Below, one piece after another: positions 26,175-35,495 of a stretch of 64,000 nt of DNA. The notes below the pieces were generated by a model. It ran no database searches, was not told the DNA's origin, and saw only the letters and a list, made by a program, of their open reading frames with translations. Source of the DNA: Prevotella intermedia ATCC 25611 = DSM 20706 (lineage in GTDB: Bacteria > Bacteroidota > Bacteroidia > Bacteroidales > Bacteroidaceae); NCBI RefSeq assembly GCF_001953955.1, contig NZ_CP019300.1, positions 1,302,001 through 1,366,000 of the forward strand, read 5' to 3'. The first letter of the stretch is position 1. Each line of letters opens with the position of its first letter. A program made the position numbers and the translations under genes.

Positions 26175-27719
26175 ATGAATAAAAAGACGATTTGGACAAT
26201 TGCAATCATAATGGGACTCTCGTTCCTTGCCCTTCTTTCGCTTCAACTCAATTATATTGAGGAGATGGCAGAGATGAAGAAAGAGCAATTCGACGAATCG
26301 GTGAACCGCGCACTCTATCAGGCTTCTCGCAATATGGAACTTAACGAGACGTTAAGATTCTTGGAGAAAGATGTGAACAATAACGAATTGAAATCCACAA
26401 AAGCTGATTCTGCACAACGAAAAGATATAGCGGGGGCACATCAGGTACCAACTATAACCGATGAAAGTGATTCTTATTCTTCGTTTGAATCGAAATTGGC
26501 GCAAAGCAACCCCTCGCTGAGAATGAAGGCAACCATACTTCGCAACGATACAGGAACCATTTCAGCAACCAAACGGAAGATGCAGGAAGTGGTGCGAAAT
26601 CGCTACGTTTATCAGAAAGCCTTATTGGAAGAGGTGGTTTACAACATTCTTTATGCTGCTTCTGACAAGCCTTTGAATGAGCGTATTAACTTTAAGATGC
26701 TCGACCAAGACTTGAAAGCGGAGATGATGAACAACGGAATTAATATTCCTTACCACTTTTCGGTGCTGACACAAGATGGACGCGAAGTGTACAAGTGTCC
26801 CGACTATGTTAGCGATGGGGAAGAGAATAGCTATTCGCAAGTGCTTTTTCGCAACGACCCACCAAACAGAATGGGCGTGGTAAAGGTGCATTTTCCAGAA
26901 ATGAACAGCTACATCTTCTCGAGTGTTCGTTTTATGATTCCGTCAATCATCTTCACCATAGTATTGTTGGTAACGTTCATTTTCACGATTGTGATTATCT
27001 TCCGACAGAAGAAATACTCGGAGATAAAGAATGACTTTGTAAACAATATGACGCACGAACTGAAGACGCCGATAGCAAGTATATCGTTGGCGGCACAGAT
27101 GATGAACGATAAGAGTCTGACAAAGTCGCCCAAAATGATAGAGCATCTTGGTGGGGTGGTGAACGACGAAACCAAGCGTCTGCGTTTCTTGGTAGAGAAA
27201 GTGCTACAGATGAGTATGTACGATAGCAAGAAAGCCGTGCTGAAGAAGAAGTATGTGGACTTGAACGAGATGGTGGAAACCATTGCCCATTCGTTCACAC
27301 TGCGTGTAGAGCATACAGGTGGCAAGGTATATACAGAAATAGATGCAATAGATTCTAAGATGTATGTAGACGAAATGCACTTCCAAAACGTAATATTCAA
27401 CTTGTTGGATAATGCTGTAAAATATGCAAAAGCAGACCAACCGTTAAATGTTTACTTGAAGACTTGGAATACAAACGACCACCTCTATTTATCAATACGC
27501 GATACGGGGCAAGGTATAAAGAGAGAGAATTTGAAGAAAGTGTTTGAAAAGTTCTATCGTGTACATACGGGAAACCGACACGATGTGAAAGGCTTCGGGT
27601 TGGGTTTAGCATACGTTAAAAGAATGGTAGATCTGCACGAAGGCGAGATAAGAGTAGATAGCGAATACGGCAAAGGTACAAAATTCACAATCATTTTGCC
27701 AGTGCTGTTAGACAAATAA
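26175..27719 (+). CDS. rprX: Sensor histidine kinase RprX
   Basis: A 514-residue membrane histidine kinase homologous to Bacteroides RprX. Membrane helices lie at about residues 7-26 and 252-276, enclosing a periplasmic sensing domain of about 225 residues. The H box NNMTHELKTPIASI carries His294. The ATPase domain has the N box (FNLLDNAVKYA), G1 (IRDTGQGI) and G2 (GFGLGLAYV). The response regulator rprY follows 36 bp downstream on the same transcript. In B. fragilis RprXY has been tied to antibiotic and stress responses; the signal here is not visible. Confidence 0.92.
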   Translation: MNKKTIWTIAIIMGLSFLALLSLQLNYIEEMAEMKKEQFDESVNRALYQASRNMELNETLRFLEKDVNNNELKSTKADSAQRKDIAGAHQVPTITDESDSYSSFESKLAQSNPSLRMKATILRNDTGTISATKRKMQEVVRNRYVYQKALLEEVVYNILYAASDKPLNERINFKMLDQDLKAEMMNNGINIPYHFSVLTQDGREVYKCPDYVSDGEENSYSQVLFRNDPPNRMGVVKVHFPEMNSYIFSSVRFMIPSIIFTIVLLVTFIFTIVIIFRQKKYSEIKNDFVNNMTHELKTPIASISLAAQMMNDKSLTKSPKMIEHLGGVVNDETKRLRFLVEKVLQMSMYDSKKAVLKKKYVDLNEMVETIAHSFTLRVEHTGGKVYTEIDAIDSKMYVDEMHFQNVIFNLLDNAVKYAKADQPLNVYLKTWNTNDHLYLSIRDTGQGIKRENLKKVFEKFYRVHTGNRHDVKGFGLGLAYVKRMVDLHEGEIRVDSEYGKGTKFTIILPVLLDK

Positions 27720-27755
27720 ACAAGAATAAACAATTTAAATTAAAGGAGAAAAGAT

Positions 27756-28463
27756 ATGGAAGAAAATTTCAAGATTTTATTGTGTGAAGATGATGAGAAT
27801 CTCGGAACATTGTTGAGTGAGTATTTGCAGGCTAAGGGCTATCAAGCAGACCTCTGTCCTGATGGTGAAATCGGATATAGAACATTCTTGAAGAATAAGT
27901 ACGACATCTGTGTACTCGACGTGATGATGCCAAAGAAAGATGGTTTTACATTGGCACAGGAAATCCGTCAGACAAATGCAGAAATACCAATTATCTTCCT
28001 GACAGCCAAGCAGCTTAAAGAAGACATTCTTGCTGGCTTCAAGATTGGTGCAGACGATTATATCACGAAGCCTTTCTCAATGGAAGAACTTGTATTCCGT
28101 ATTGAGGCCATTCTTCGTCGTGTACGTGGAAAGCGAACAAAGGAATCAACGCTCTACCAAATTGGACGATTTGCGTTCGATACACAAAAGCAGTTGCTTA
28201 CACTCGACAACGACCCAGAGAAGGCAACTAAGCTTACGACAAAAGAGAACGAATTGCTCGCTCTGCTTTGCGCACACTCCAACGAAATTTTACAACGCGA
28301 CTATGCCTTGAAAACAATTTGGATAGACGACAACTATTTCAATGCACGCTCAATGGACGTTTACATTACCAAGTTGCGCAAGCATTTGAAAGCCGACGAC
28401 CAAATCGAAATTATCAATATCCACGGTAAGGGATACAAACTCATCGTACCAGACGAAGAGTAA
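27756..28463 (+). CDS. rprY: DNA-binding response regulator RprY (OmpR family)
   Basis: A 235-residue OmpR/PhoB-type regulator and partner of RprX. The receiver domain has the acidic pair Glu11-Asp12, phospho-acceptor Asp55 (CVLDVMMPKKDGF) and the conserved Lys in YITKPF. A C-terminal winged helix (about 135-233) includes LTTKENELLALLCAH, RSMDVYITKLRKHLK and NIHGKGYKL. The RBS is aaaggaga, 9 bp before the ATG. A terminator follows at 28474. Confidence 0.94.
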   Translation: MEENFKILLCEDDENLGTLLSEYLQAKGYQADLCPDGEIGYRTFLKNKYDICVLDVMMPKKDGFTLAQEIRQTNAEIPIIFLTAKQLKEDILAGFKIGADDYITKPFSMEELVFRIEAILRRVRGKRTKESTLYQIGRFAFDTQKQLLTLDNDPEKATKLTTKENELLALLCAHSNEILQRDYALKTIWIDDNYFNARSMDVYITKLRKHLKADDQIEIINIHGKGYKLIVPDEE

Positions 28464-28473
28464 ACCATAAATA

Positions 28474-28513
28474 CAAAAAGCTCAATGGACAATTTCATTG
28501 AGCTTTTTGTTTG
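28474..28513 (+). terminator. Rho-independent terminator after rprY
   Basis: A perfect 14-bp stem (28474-28487, caaaaagctcaatg, with 28496-28509) running into T-rich sequence. It may also serve the convergent small gene at 28528. Confidence 0.87.
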
Positions 28514-28527
28514 TAATATACGCTACA

Positions 28528-28695
28528 CTATGAGTGTTTTTCTAATTTTACATAGGCGATTGTTCCGCCTATTACCAATGTTAATCCAGAAAAAAGCAGA
28601 CTATTCCCTTTTATATTTAATAAGATGTGAATGGCAAACAACATAATGCCTGCCAGCACGGAAAATAGTCCTAAATATTTGATATATCCTTTCAT
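28528..28695 (-). CDS. Small two-helix membrane protein, possibly leaderless
   Basis: With start at 28695 (MKGYIKYLGLFSVL) the product is 55 residues with two membrane helices (about 6-24 and 32-49) and a short charged tail. An upstream ATG at 28719 is less likely because the -7 box TACTTTTG (minus strand, 28709-28702) lies between. That box is only about 6 bp from the ATG at 28695, so the transcript would have almost no leader. Unknown function; convergent with rprY and divergent from rpsF. Confidence 0.55.
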   Translation of the reverse strand: MKGYIKYLGLFSVLAGIMLFAIHILLNIKGNSLLFSGLTLVIGGTIAYVKLEKHS

Positions 28696-28718
28696 AGAAT
28701 GCAAAAGTACGAAAAACA

Positions 28719-28750
28719 TTTGGTTAGTTCATAAAAAAACAGTACTTTTG
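28719..28750 (+). promoter_or_regulatory. Promoter of the rpsF-rpsR-rplI operon
   Basis: TTTG (28719-28722) and TACTTTTG (28743-28750) spaced by exactly 20 bp. It overlaps the upstream side of the divergent small membrane-protein promoter. Confidence 0.82.
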
Positions 28751-28808
28751 CACCGCATTTCAAAATAGAGGTGCATATTTTTAATAAATAAATTATTCAA
28801 TAAGTAGT

Positions 28809-29153
28809 ATGAATCAATACGAAACCGTTTTCATTTTGACTCCCGTTTTGTCTGATGAACAGATGAAGGAAGCGGTCGCTAAATTCAAGAAACTGCTCAC
28901 CGACAAAGGTGCTGAAATCTTGAACGAAGAGATTTGGGGTCTCAAGAAGTTGGCTTACAACATTCAGAAGAAGTCTTCAGGCTTCTACGCTATGTTGGAG
29001 TTCAATGCAGAACCATCAGTTATTAAAACTCTCGAAACAGGCTTCCGCCGCGACGAGAAAGTTATTCGTTTCATTACCGTTAAGCAAGACAAGTACTCAG
29101 CAGCATACGCTGAGAAGCGTCGCGCTAAATGGGCAGCTAAAAAGGAGGCTTAA
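28809..29153 (+). CDS. rpsF: 30S ribosomal protein S6
   Basis: A 114-residue S6 protein that binds S18 in the platform of the small subunit. The N-terminus [18 protein letters not shown], the central [22 protein letters not shown] (about 40-61) and [14 protein letters not shown] are family signatures. First gene of the operon, 2 bp before rpsR, preceded by a consensus promoter. Confidence 0.97.
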   Translation: MNQYETVFILTPVLSDEQMKEAVAKFKKLLTDKGAEILNEEIWGLKKLAYNIQKKSSGFYAMLEFNAEPSVIKTLETGFRRDEKVIRFITVKQDKYSAAYAEKRRAKWAAKKEA

Positions 29154-29155
29154 TT

Positions 29156-29428
29156 ATGGCAGAGCAGAAAAAGACAGAAATTCGTTATTTGACCGCACCG
29201 TCTATTGACACTAAGAAGAAAAAGTATTGTCGTTTCAAGAAGAGCGGTATTAAGTACATCGACTATAAGGACGGCGAATTCCTTAAGAAGTTCTTGAACG
29301 AACAAGGAAAGATTCTTCCACGTCGCATTACTGGAACATCTTTGAAGTATCAGCGTCGTGTAGCACAGGCTGTTAAACGTGCTCGTCAGATTGCTTTGCT
29401 TCCATACGTAACCGATTTGATGAAATAA
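29156..29428 (+). CDS. rpsR: 30S ribosomal protein S18
   Basis: A 90-residue S18. The family core is visible: [19 protein letters not shown] (about 20-38), [18 protein letters not shown] (52-69) and the basic helix [11 protein letters not shown]. It lies 2 bp after rpsF and 17 bp before rplI. A single cysteine (CRF) remains of the zinc-type S18 pattern, so this is a non-zinc form. Confidence 0.97.
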   Translation: MAEQKKTEIRYLTAPSIDTKKKKYCRFKKSGIKYIDYKDGEFLKKFLNEQGKILPRRITGTSLKYQRRVAQAVKRARQIALLPYVTDLMK

Positions 29429-29445
29429 AAGAGGAGGCTAAAGAT

Positions 29446-29982
29446 ATGGAAATTATACTGAAAGAAGATATTATCGGACTTGGTTACAAGAACGATATTG
29501 TAAATGTAAAAAGCGGATACGGTCGTAACTACCTTATTCCAACAGGTAAAGGTGTAATCGCTTCTCCTTCTGCAAAGAAGCAATTGGCTGAAGACTTGAG
29601 GCAGCAAGCTGCAAAGATTGCTGCTAAGAAAGCTGACGCTGAAAAGCGTGCTGCACAACTTGATGGTGTAGAGTTGGTAATTGCAGCAAAAGTATCTGCA
29701 ACTGGTGTAACTTACGGTTCTGTTAATACTGCCATCGTAGCTGAAGAATTGGCTAAGAAGGGTATTGAAATCGACCGCAAGATTATCACAATGCGCGATA
29801 TTAAAAAGGTTGGGACATTCGAAGCTACTATTCACTTCTTCAAAGATGTTGAAGTTAAGCTCCCTGTAACAGTTGTTGCAGAGAACCAACCAGAATCTAA
29901 AGCTGAAGAAGTAAAAGAAACTGTTGAAGCTCCAGTAGAGGAAGTTGAAACAGCGGAAGAAGAAGCTCCAGCAACTGAATAA
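29446..29982 (+). CDS. rplI: 50S ribosomal protein L9, with acidic C-terminal tail
   Basis: A 178-residue L9. The N-terminal rRNA-binding domain starts MEIILKEDIIGLGYKNDIV with the GYGRNYLIPTGKG loop (about 25-37), then the long connecting helix rich in Ala/Lys and the C-terminal domain (GSVNTAIVAEELAKKGIEID). It is about 30 residues longer than E. coli L9 because of a Glu-rich tail (EEVKETVEAPVEEVETAEEE) with unknown role. Confidence 0.96.
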   Translation: MEIILKEDIIGLGYKNDIVNVKSGYGRNYLIPTGKGVIASPSAKKQLAEDLRQQAAKIAAKKADAEKRAAQLDGVELVIAAKVSATGVTYGSVNTAIVAEELAKKGIEIDRKIITMRDIKKVGTFEATIHFFKDVEVKLPVTVVAENQPESKAEEVKETVEAPVEEVETAEEEAPATE

Positions 29983-30080
29983 TATAAATTCTCGAAAGAG
30001 AGTTTGTGCAGATTGATTTTTAAAGCACTATAATAAAATTATCCCTTTCATCTTTAATAGGTGTAAGGGATATTTGGTTT

Positions 30081-31154
30081 ATGAAGAAAATAGTACTTAC
30101 AGGTGGACCGTGTGCAGGTAAAACGACCGCCTTGGTGAAAATTATGGAACACTTTTCGAGCATAGGCTACAAAGTGTTCATTATTCCAGAGCTGCCTACA
30201 TTATTCTTGCAGGCGGGTATGGACTATCTTACCGACAATAAAGACTTCTTTTATGAAGGCGAGAAGGCCACTTTAGAAATGCAAATTGCATTGGAAGATA
30301 AGTTCCAACAAATGGCGAAAAGTATAAAGCAGCCCGTTCTCATCGTATGCGACCGCGGAACGATGGATATTTCAGCCTATATGAAACCAACTCTTTGGGA
30401 AAGTATTACATCTGCAGTTGATACAAACAATGAAATATTGCGCTCTCGTTACGATGCCGTTTTACACTTGGTAAGTGCAGCAGATGGTGCAGAACAGTTT
30501 TATACAACAGCTACGAATAAGGAAAGAACGGAAGGCATTGAATTGGCACGCGAACTCGATAAGAAGGTTATCCATGCTTGGTCGGAGCACCCTCATTTGC
30601 GTGTTATCAATAATCACGAAAAGTTTGAGACTAAACTTGAAAGAGTTTTGCAGGAAATTTCCGATGTACTGGAAATCCCACGCCAAGCTATTCAAGAGCG
30701 AAAGTATATTGTTCGTTTAAAAGGAGAGATACCTGAAGTAATAACAAGTAAGATTATACAGACCTATCTTACTTCAGACCCGCGCAGCGAAGTCCGTTTG
30801 CGTCGTCGCACACTGAATGGTATTTCTGTCAATGTGCGCACTACGATAAAAACGTTGCCAAACAACGAACAGGTAGAAACCGAACGACAGATAGACAATA
30901 ATCTTTATGAATCGTTACTCAGACAAGCCGACCCATACCGTCAAACAATTCATAAGACACGTCAAACTTTTATTTGGAAAGGACAGTTCTTTGAATTAGA
31001 TTCCTTTATCCAACCTTATAATGGTTTGCAGATATTAGAAACGAAAGGAGTTATCAAACACGAAGACATTATTTTTCCTCCATTCATAGAAGTGGTTGAA
31101 GATATTACAGGTATAACAAAATATTATAATTACAATTTAGCCTTAAAGAAATAA
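30081..31154 (+). CDS. AAA_28-type ATPase/kinase fused to a CYTH (triphosphate tunnel) domain
   Basis: A 357-residue cytosolic protein. Residues 4-16 are a Walker A loop (IVLTGGPCAGKTT); VLIVCDRGTMD is the Walker B-like segment, together an AAA_28/NadR-kinase-like P-loop domain (1-190). From about residue 204 a CYTH-type beta barrel begins with ERKYIVRLKG, equivalent to the EIERKFLV start of CYTH enzymes, followed by SEVRLRRR, ETERQI, KTRQTF and FELDSF. CYTH proteins hydrolyse or cyclise triphosphorylated substrates at a metal site. The substrate of this fusion is unknown. It stands alone between rplI and infC. Confidence 0.82.
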   Translation: MKKIVLTGGPCAGKTTALVKIMEHFSSIGYKVFIIPELPTLFLQAGMDYLTDNKDFFYEGEKATLEMQIALEDKFQQMAKSIKQPVLIVCDRGTMDISAYMKPTLWESITSAVDTNNEILRSRYDAVLHLVSAADGAEQFYTTATNKERTEGIELARELDKKVIHAWSEHPHLRVINNHEKFETKLERVLQEISDVLEIPRQAIQERKYIVRLKGEIPEVITSKIIQTYLTSDPRSEVRLRRRTLNGISVNVRTTIKTLPNNEQVETERQIDNNLYESLLRQADPYRQTIHKTRQTFIWKGQFFELDSFIQPYNGLQILETKGVIKHEDIIFPPFIEVVEDITGITKYYNYNLALKK

Positions 31155-31243
31155 GACTTAAGGATAATATTGGTATAAAATATGGTGAAATAGCAAAAAG
31201 TGGCTTTCTATCAATGAATTGAAGATAAAAATAATACTAAAAA

Positions 31244-31275
31244 TTTGGCTAATCATTGTAAAAGCCGTATCTTTG
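31244..31275 (+). promoter_or_regulatory. Promoter of the infC-rpmI-rplT operon
   Basis: TTTG (31244-31247) and TATCTTTG (31268-31275) with 20 bp between them; infC starts 41 bp downstream. Confidence 0.82.
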
Positions 31276-31316
31276 CAGCCGTTTAATAACAAAAAATAAA
31301 ACTTTAATATAGTTGA

Positions 31317-32006
31317 ATGAAGAATGACAAAATGAAGTTACAGTACCGTGTGAATGAACAAATCCATGCACGGGAAGTACGTGTGGTAAGCGAAGGTAAT
31401 GCAGAAGTAATGCCTACTCGCAAAGCATTAGACATTGCTCGCAAAGAAGGTGTAGACCTTGTAGAAATATCTCCTAACGCACAACCTCCAGTTTGTCGTA
31501 TCATCGACTATTCAAAGTTCCTTTACCAGCAGAAGAAACATCAGAAAGAGATGAAGCAGAAGCAGGTGAAGCAGGATATTAAAGAGATACGTTTCGGGCC
31601 TCAAACCGATGAACACGACTATCAGTTTAAGCTGAAACACGCACAAGAGTTCCTCAATGAGGGTAATAAAGTGCGTGCATACGTGTTCTTCCGTGGACGT
31701 TCAATTCTCTTTAAAGAGCAAGGAGAAGTACTATTGCTGCGTTTTGCCAACGATTTGGAAGAACTTGCAAAGGTAGAACAGTTGCCAAAGCTCGAAGGAA
31801 AGAAGATGTTTCTTTACCTTTCACCCAAGAAAGCAGGCATAACGAAAAAGAGCCAACAGCGTCGCGACCGCGAAGAAGCAGAAGGCGCAGCAAAGAATGC
31901 CGAAGCTGCCAAGGGCGAAAATAGCAATAATAGTAATGTTGACAATGGTCTTTTTGCAAATGCGAAGAACGGTTCTGCAGCACTTGACAAACTAAAGAAT
32001 GAATAA
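31317..32006 (+). CDS. infC: Translation initiation factor IF-3
   Basis: A 229-residue IF-3, which prevents premature 50S joining and proofreads the start codon. The N-domain ([44 protein letters not shown]) and C-domain ([26 protein letters not shown]) are intact. The product extends about 45 residues past the usual C-terminus with an Ala/Asn-rich tail ([17 protein letters not shown]), a common feature in Bacteroidetes. An ordinary ATG start is used, unlike the AUU in E. coli. ATG at 31317 or 31332 are both possible. Confidence 0.96.
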   Translation: MKNDKMKLQYRVNEQIHAREVRVVSEGNAEVMPTRKALDIARKEGVDLVEISPNAQPPVCRIIDYSKFLYQQKKHQKEMKQKQVKQDIKEIRFGPQTDEHDYQFKLKHAQEFLNEGNKVRAYVFFRGRSILFKEQGEVLLLRFANDLEELAKVEQLPKLEGKKMFLYLSPKKAGITKKSQQRRDREEAEGAAKNAEAAKGENSNNSNVDNGLFANAKNGSAALDKLKNE

Positions 32007-32118
32007 GAAAGCTTGATGTATCTTTGAAGAGAAGACGCAGAAAAGTGCCTGTGCGTAACGTCTTGGTATATACGTTGCCACAGATGAATATCAATAATAA
32101 TTTTAAAAATTAAGAAAA
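32007..32118 (+). other. infC-rpmI intergenic region with possible internal promoter and stem
   Basis: 112 bp. TATCTTTG at 32019-32026 could be an internal promoter for rpmI-rplT. The stretch 32033-32065 contains complementary short segments (aagacgcag with cgtctt and ctgtgcgt) that could fold; L20 autoregulation of this operon is known in other bacteria, but I cannot show an L20 leader here. Confidence 0.35.
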
Positions 32119-32316
32119 ATGCCAAAACAAAAGACAAACTCTGGAGCAAAGAAAAGATTCAGCTTCACGGGAACAGGTAAGGTAAAGCGTAATCGTGCTT
32201 ACCACAGTCACATCTTGACTAAGAAGACAAAGAAACAGAAGAGAAATCTCGTTCACAGTGCAATCGTGGACAGTAGCAACATGAAGCAGGTACGCGACCT
32301 GTTTAATCTTCGTTAA
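32119..32316 (+). CDS. rpmI: 50S ribosomal protein L35
   Basis: A 65-residue highly basic protein; the [20 protein letters not shown] start and [16 protein letters not shown] core match L35. It lies between infC and rplT, 37 bp before rplT, in the conserved order. Confidence 0.97.
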   Translation: MPKQKTNSGAKKRFSFTGTGKVKRNRAYHSHILTKKTKKQKRNLVHSAIVDSSNMKQVRDLFNLR

Positions 32317-32353
32317 TAAACATTAGTCAAACAAATTAAAAGGAAAGAAAACT

Positions 32354-32698
32354 ATGCCAAGATCAGTAAATCATGTTGCTTCTAAAGCAAAGAGAACAAG
32401 AATTCTTAAGAAGACTAAGGGTTACTTTGGTGCCCGTAAGAATGTTTGGACAGTAGCTAAGAACACCTATGAGAAAGGTTTGACTTATGCTTACCGCGAC
32501 CGCCGTAACAAGAAGCGCACATTCCGTGCACTTTGGATTCAGCGTATCAATGCTGCTGCTCGTCTTTACGATATGAGCTACAGCCAATTGATGGGCGCAT
32601 TGCACAAGTCAGGTATCGAAATCAATCGCAAGGTGCTTGCTGACCTCGCTGCAAATAACCCTGAAGCATTCAAGGCTATTGTAGAAAAGGTTAAGTAA
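32354..32698 (+). CDS. rplT: 50S ribosomal protein L20
   Basis: A 114-residue L20, needed for early 50S assembly and an autoregulator of this operon in several bacteria. The [20 protein letters not shown] start, [20 protein letters not shown] and [16 protein letters not shown] are family signatures. A terminator follows directly. Confidence 0.97.
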   Translation: MPRSVNHVASKAKRTRILKKTKGYFGARKNVWTVAKNTYEKGLTYAYRDRRNKKRTFRALWIQRINAAARLYDMSYSQLMGALHKSGIEINRKVLADLAANNPEAFKAIVEKVK

Positions 32699-32721
32699 TT
32701 AATAGCTTAAAAGCATAAAAT

Positions 32722-32756
32722 AAAGGTTGTAAATCGCAAGATTTGCAACCTTTTTT
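32722..32756 (+). terminator. Rho-independent terminator after rplT
   Basis: A 14-bp stem (aaaggttgtaaatc at 32722-32735 with 32740-32753, one G-U) and gcaa-type loop, followed by TTTTTT. Confidence 0.88.
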
Positions 32757-32787
32757 CATTTATTAATCTGATGCAGTAAACGCTTGT

Positions 32788-34941
32788 TTATTGCTTTACA
32801 TTCTTCATACTCAATCCTATTCGGTTGCGTTTATAGTCTATTTGTGTAACCCTAACACGCACGTGCTGATGCAAATGTACAACAGTGTTGGGGTCAGAAA
32901 CAAACTTATTGCTTAGTTGCGAAATGTGAACAAGTCCATCTTGGTGGACACCAATATCTACAAATGCACCGAAATTTGTTATGTTCGTTACGATTCCAGG
33001 CAGTTCCATACCTTCTTTAAGGTCGTCGATGGAGTGCACAGAAGTATCAAACTCAAATTCTTCCAATTGTTCGCGTGGGTCGCGCCCTGGCTTTTCCAAC
33101 TCTTGCAGAATATCGTTCAGCGTTAGTAGTCCTACTTCATCTGATACATAACGATTTAAGTCGATACGCTTAATAATTTCTTTATTGCTGATTAGCTCAC
33201 TAACACTGCATTTCTGCTCTTCTGCCATTGCCTCAACAATGTGGTAACTCTCTGGGTGTACCGCCGAATTGTCGAGCGGATTTTTTGCGTTTGGTATGCG
33301 AAGGAAGCCTGCACATTGCTGGAAAGCCACTGCGCCAAGGCGTGGCACCTTCTTCAGTTGCGCGCGCGAAGTAAATGCTCCGTGTTCTTTTCGATAATCG
33401 ACAATATTCTGTGCCAATGCAGAACCTAACCCACTGACATACATTAATAGATGTTTTGAAGCTGTATTAAGGTTCACTCCCACCTGGTTTACGCAACTTT
33501 CCACCGTTTGGTCTAACGAATGCCTTAGTTTTGCTTGGTCTACATCGTGCTGATATTGCCCCACGCCGATATTCTTAGGGTCGATTTTCACTAATTCTGC
33601 TAATGGATCCATCAGTCTTCGCCCAATAGAGACAGCTCCACGCGTCGTTACGTCCTCATCGGGAAACTCTTCTCGTGCTGTCAAAGAGGCAGAATAGATA
33701 GATGCACCGTCTTCGCTGACTACAAATACTTTCGGTGTTTCCTTTCCTTCTTCAGCTAAATGCGACAGACAATCGGTTATGAACTCCTTCGATTCGCGGC
33801 TTGCCGTTCCGTTTCCTATTGCAATTGCCTCGATATTGTATTGGCGAATCATTCGCAATACAGCTACAGTAGCTTGTGCGTAGAGTCGTTTTGGTGGGTG
33901 CGGATAAATAATTTCGTGGTGCAAAAGGTTGCCCTGTGCGTCTAAACACGCTATTTTGCAACCATTGGCAAATCCTGGGTCAAGTGCCAATACACGCTTT
34001 TGTCCGAGTGGGGCAGACAGCAACAGCTGACGCAAGTTTTCGGTAAACACCTTAATAGCTTCCTCGTCGGCTCTTTCTTTGCTCAATCCTGCAAACTCGT
34101 TTTCAATGCTTGGGTTGATTAAACGCTTGAAACTATCTTCAACTGCTTCTGCTACCAAAGTCTGGCAAGCACCTCTGCCGTGTACGAACTGGCGGTTCAG
34201 ACGGTCGATACATTCCTCTCCGTCAATCGAAATACTTACCCGTAAAATGCCCGCAGCTTCTCCTCGCCGCATTGCCAACAGACGATGGCTATTGCAACGA
34301 CGCAACGGTTCAAAGAAATCAAAGTAGTCTGAAAACTTTTGTGCTTCGTCCGTATCTTCTACTTTCTTTATCACCCTTGACGAAATCATCGCTTCACGCT
34401 TGTAAGCATTGCGCACCGTGTTGCGTGCTTGTTGGTCTTCGCTCACCATCTCAGCAATAATGTCCTTTGCACCTTGCAGTGCTGCCGCCTCGTCCTGCAC
34501 ATCGTCCTTTACAAAACGCTTGCTGGCAGCCATTGGATTCTGCTCTCTTTGCATCAACAGCAGTGTTGCAAGTGGTTCAAGTCCTTGTTCGCGTGCTATC
34601 TGTGCCTTTGTTCTGCGTTTTGGCTTAAAGGGCAAATACAAGTCTTCCAGTACGGAATTGTCCCAGCAATTCACGATTTTATTTTCTAATTCTTCCGTCA
34701 GTTTTCCTTGTTCGCTTATTGTTTTCAGAATGGTTTCCTTACGCTTGTCGGTTTCCATCAAGCGATCGTTCATTTCTGCAATACGTGTAATCTGCACTTC
34801 GTCAAGGTTTCCTGTGCGTTCCTTTCGGTACCTTGCAATGAAAGGTATGGTGCAACCGTCATTCAGCAATGTTAGCGTTGCATCGACGTTTTTCTCCGAT
34901 AGATTAAGCGTTTGCGCTATATGCTTTGTATATGCGTTCAT
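32788..34941 (-). CDS. tex: Tex family RNA-binding transcription accessory protein
   Basis: A 717-residue Tex protein. An N-terminal helical region with TIPFIARYRKERTGNLDE (31-48), a YqgF/RNase H-like domain beginning KRVLALDPGFANGCK (315-329, Asp321), a helix-hairpin-helix part (YVSGLGSALAQNIVDYRKE, and KVPRLGAVAFQQCAGFLRI) and a C-terminal S1 domain (VTNITNFGAFVDIGVHQDGL, from about 645). Tex binds nucleic acid and influences transcription; the bacterial homologue of eukaryotic Spt6. It is monocistronic, with a -7 box TATCTTTG on the minus strand at 34972-34965, and convergent with rplT. Confidence 0.95.
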   Translation of the reverse strand: MNAYTKHIAQTLNLSEKNVDATLTLLNDGCTIPFIARYRKERTGNLDEVQITRIAEMNDRLMETDKRKETILKTISEQGKLTEELENKIVNCWDNSVLEDLYLPFKPKRRTKAQIAREQGLEPLATLLLMQREQNPMAASKRFVKDDVQDEAAALQGAKDIIAEMVSEDQQARNTVRNAYKREAMISSRVIKKVEDTDEAQKFSDYFDFFEPLRRCNSHRLLAMRRGEAAGILRVSISIDGEECIDRLNRQFVHGRGACQTLVAEAVEDSFKRLINPSIENEFAGLSKERADEEAIKVFTENLRQLLLSAPLGQKRVLALDPGFANGCKIACLDAQGNLLHHEIIYPHPPKRLYAQATVAVLRMIRQYNIEAIAIGNGTASRESKEFITDCLSHLAEEGKETPKVFVVSEDGASIYSASLTAREEFPDEDVTTRGAVSIGRRLMDPLAELVKIDPKNIGVGQYQHDVDQAKLRHSLDQTVESCVNQVGVNLNTASKHLLMYVSGLGSALAQNIVDYRKEHGAFTSRAQLKKVPRLGAVAFQQCAGFLRIPNAKNPLDNSAVHPESYHIVEAMAEEQKCSVSELISNKEIIKRIDLNRYVSDEVGLLTLNDILQELEKPGRDPREQLEEFEFDTSVHSIDDLKEGMELPGIVTNITNFGAFVDIGVHQDGLVHISQLSNKFVSDPNTVVHLHQHVRVRVTQIDYKRNRIGLSMKNVKQ

Positions 34942-34964
34942 CTTATGCGATTTTTGGTTTTATA

Positions 34965-34972
34965 CAAAGATA
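34965..34972 (-). promoter_or_regulatory. Predicted -7 box for tex (minus strand)
   Basis: TATCTTTG on the minus strand, 23 bp before the tex ATG; a -33 box is not clear. Confidence 0.55.
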
Positions 34973-35122
34973 CTGTTTTTCTTTATATATTGCATTACCT
35001 TCGCCGATATTTTAAGAAAAATAAGCGAAAGCATCGTTGTTCTTTTGCTTCAATAGAAAGATATTGGTGAAGTAAGGATTCCCTTCCTTGTTTAAAGAAG
35101 ATTCTGAAAACCACCCTGATTT

Positions 35123-35309
35123 TGTAAAGATAATTCTCTTAATAAGTGATAACTTCGTTTTGGCATTGCGAAAGCGGCTGTTTTGCGATGCAAAACCTAC
35201 GCTTTTACCGTGCAAAACAGCCGCTTTTGGAACGCAAAACAATAGGTTTTGCAACGCATTGACAAGTAGATAGTTACACGATAGATTCTCTTATAAAAAA
35301 TATTTACAC
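35123..35309. repeat. Dispersed palindromic element, copy R5
   Basis: Reverse orientation for both flanks and loop. Arms aaagcggctgttttgc (35171-35186) and gcaaaacagccgctttt (35212-35228), loop gatgcaaaacctacgctttt. It lies in the 550-bp region between the divergent tex and ABC-F genes, the only copy in a divergent spacer; the rest of that region shows only promoter boxes. Confidence 0.9.
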
Positions 35310-35451
35310 TTTTATCCTCTTTCTTTTCTCCATAGAACAGGTTATTGAAACTGATTTCCCATTGTTTCATTCTTTTTCCTTGATTTTACCGCAACGCATC
35401 TGCGCACTAATAAAAGTAAGGTTGGTTGCGGTCAGTTACAAAAATATTGCG

Positions 35452-35459
35452 TATCTTTG
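35452..35459 (+). promoter_or_regulatory. Predicted -7 box for the ABC-F gene at 35496
   Basis: TATCTTTG, 36 bp before the ATG. A weak -33 candidate (gttg, 35425-35428) is 23 bp upstream. Confidence 0.55.
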
Positions 35460-35495
35460 CAATTGCAAATTAAGAAGAAAAGAGAATAGGATAAG

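Noticed and set aside
28750..28774. S6:S18 regulatory leader of rpsF
   Set aside because: A gcacc/ggtgc hairpin is present, but the predicted transcription start (about 28757) falls inside its loop, so the mRNA would lack its left arm.
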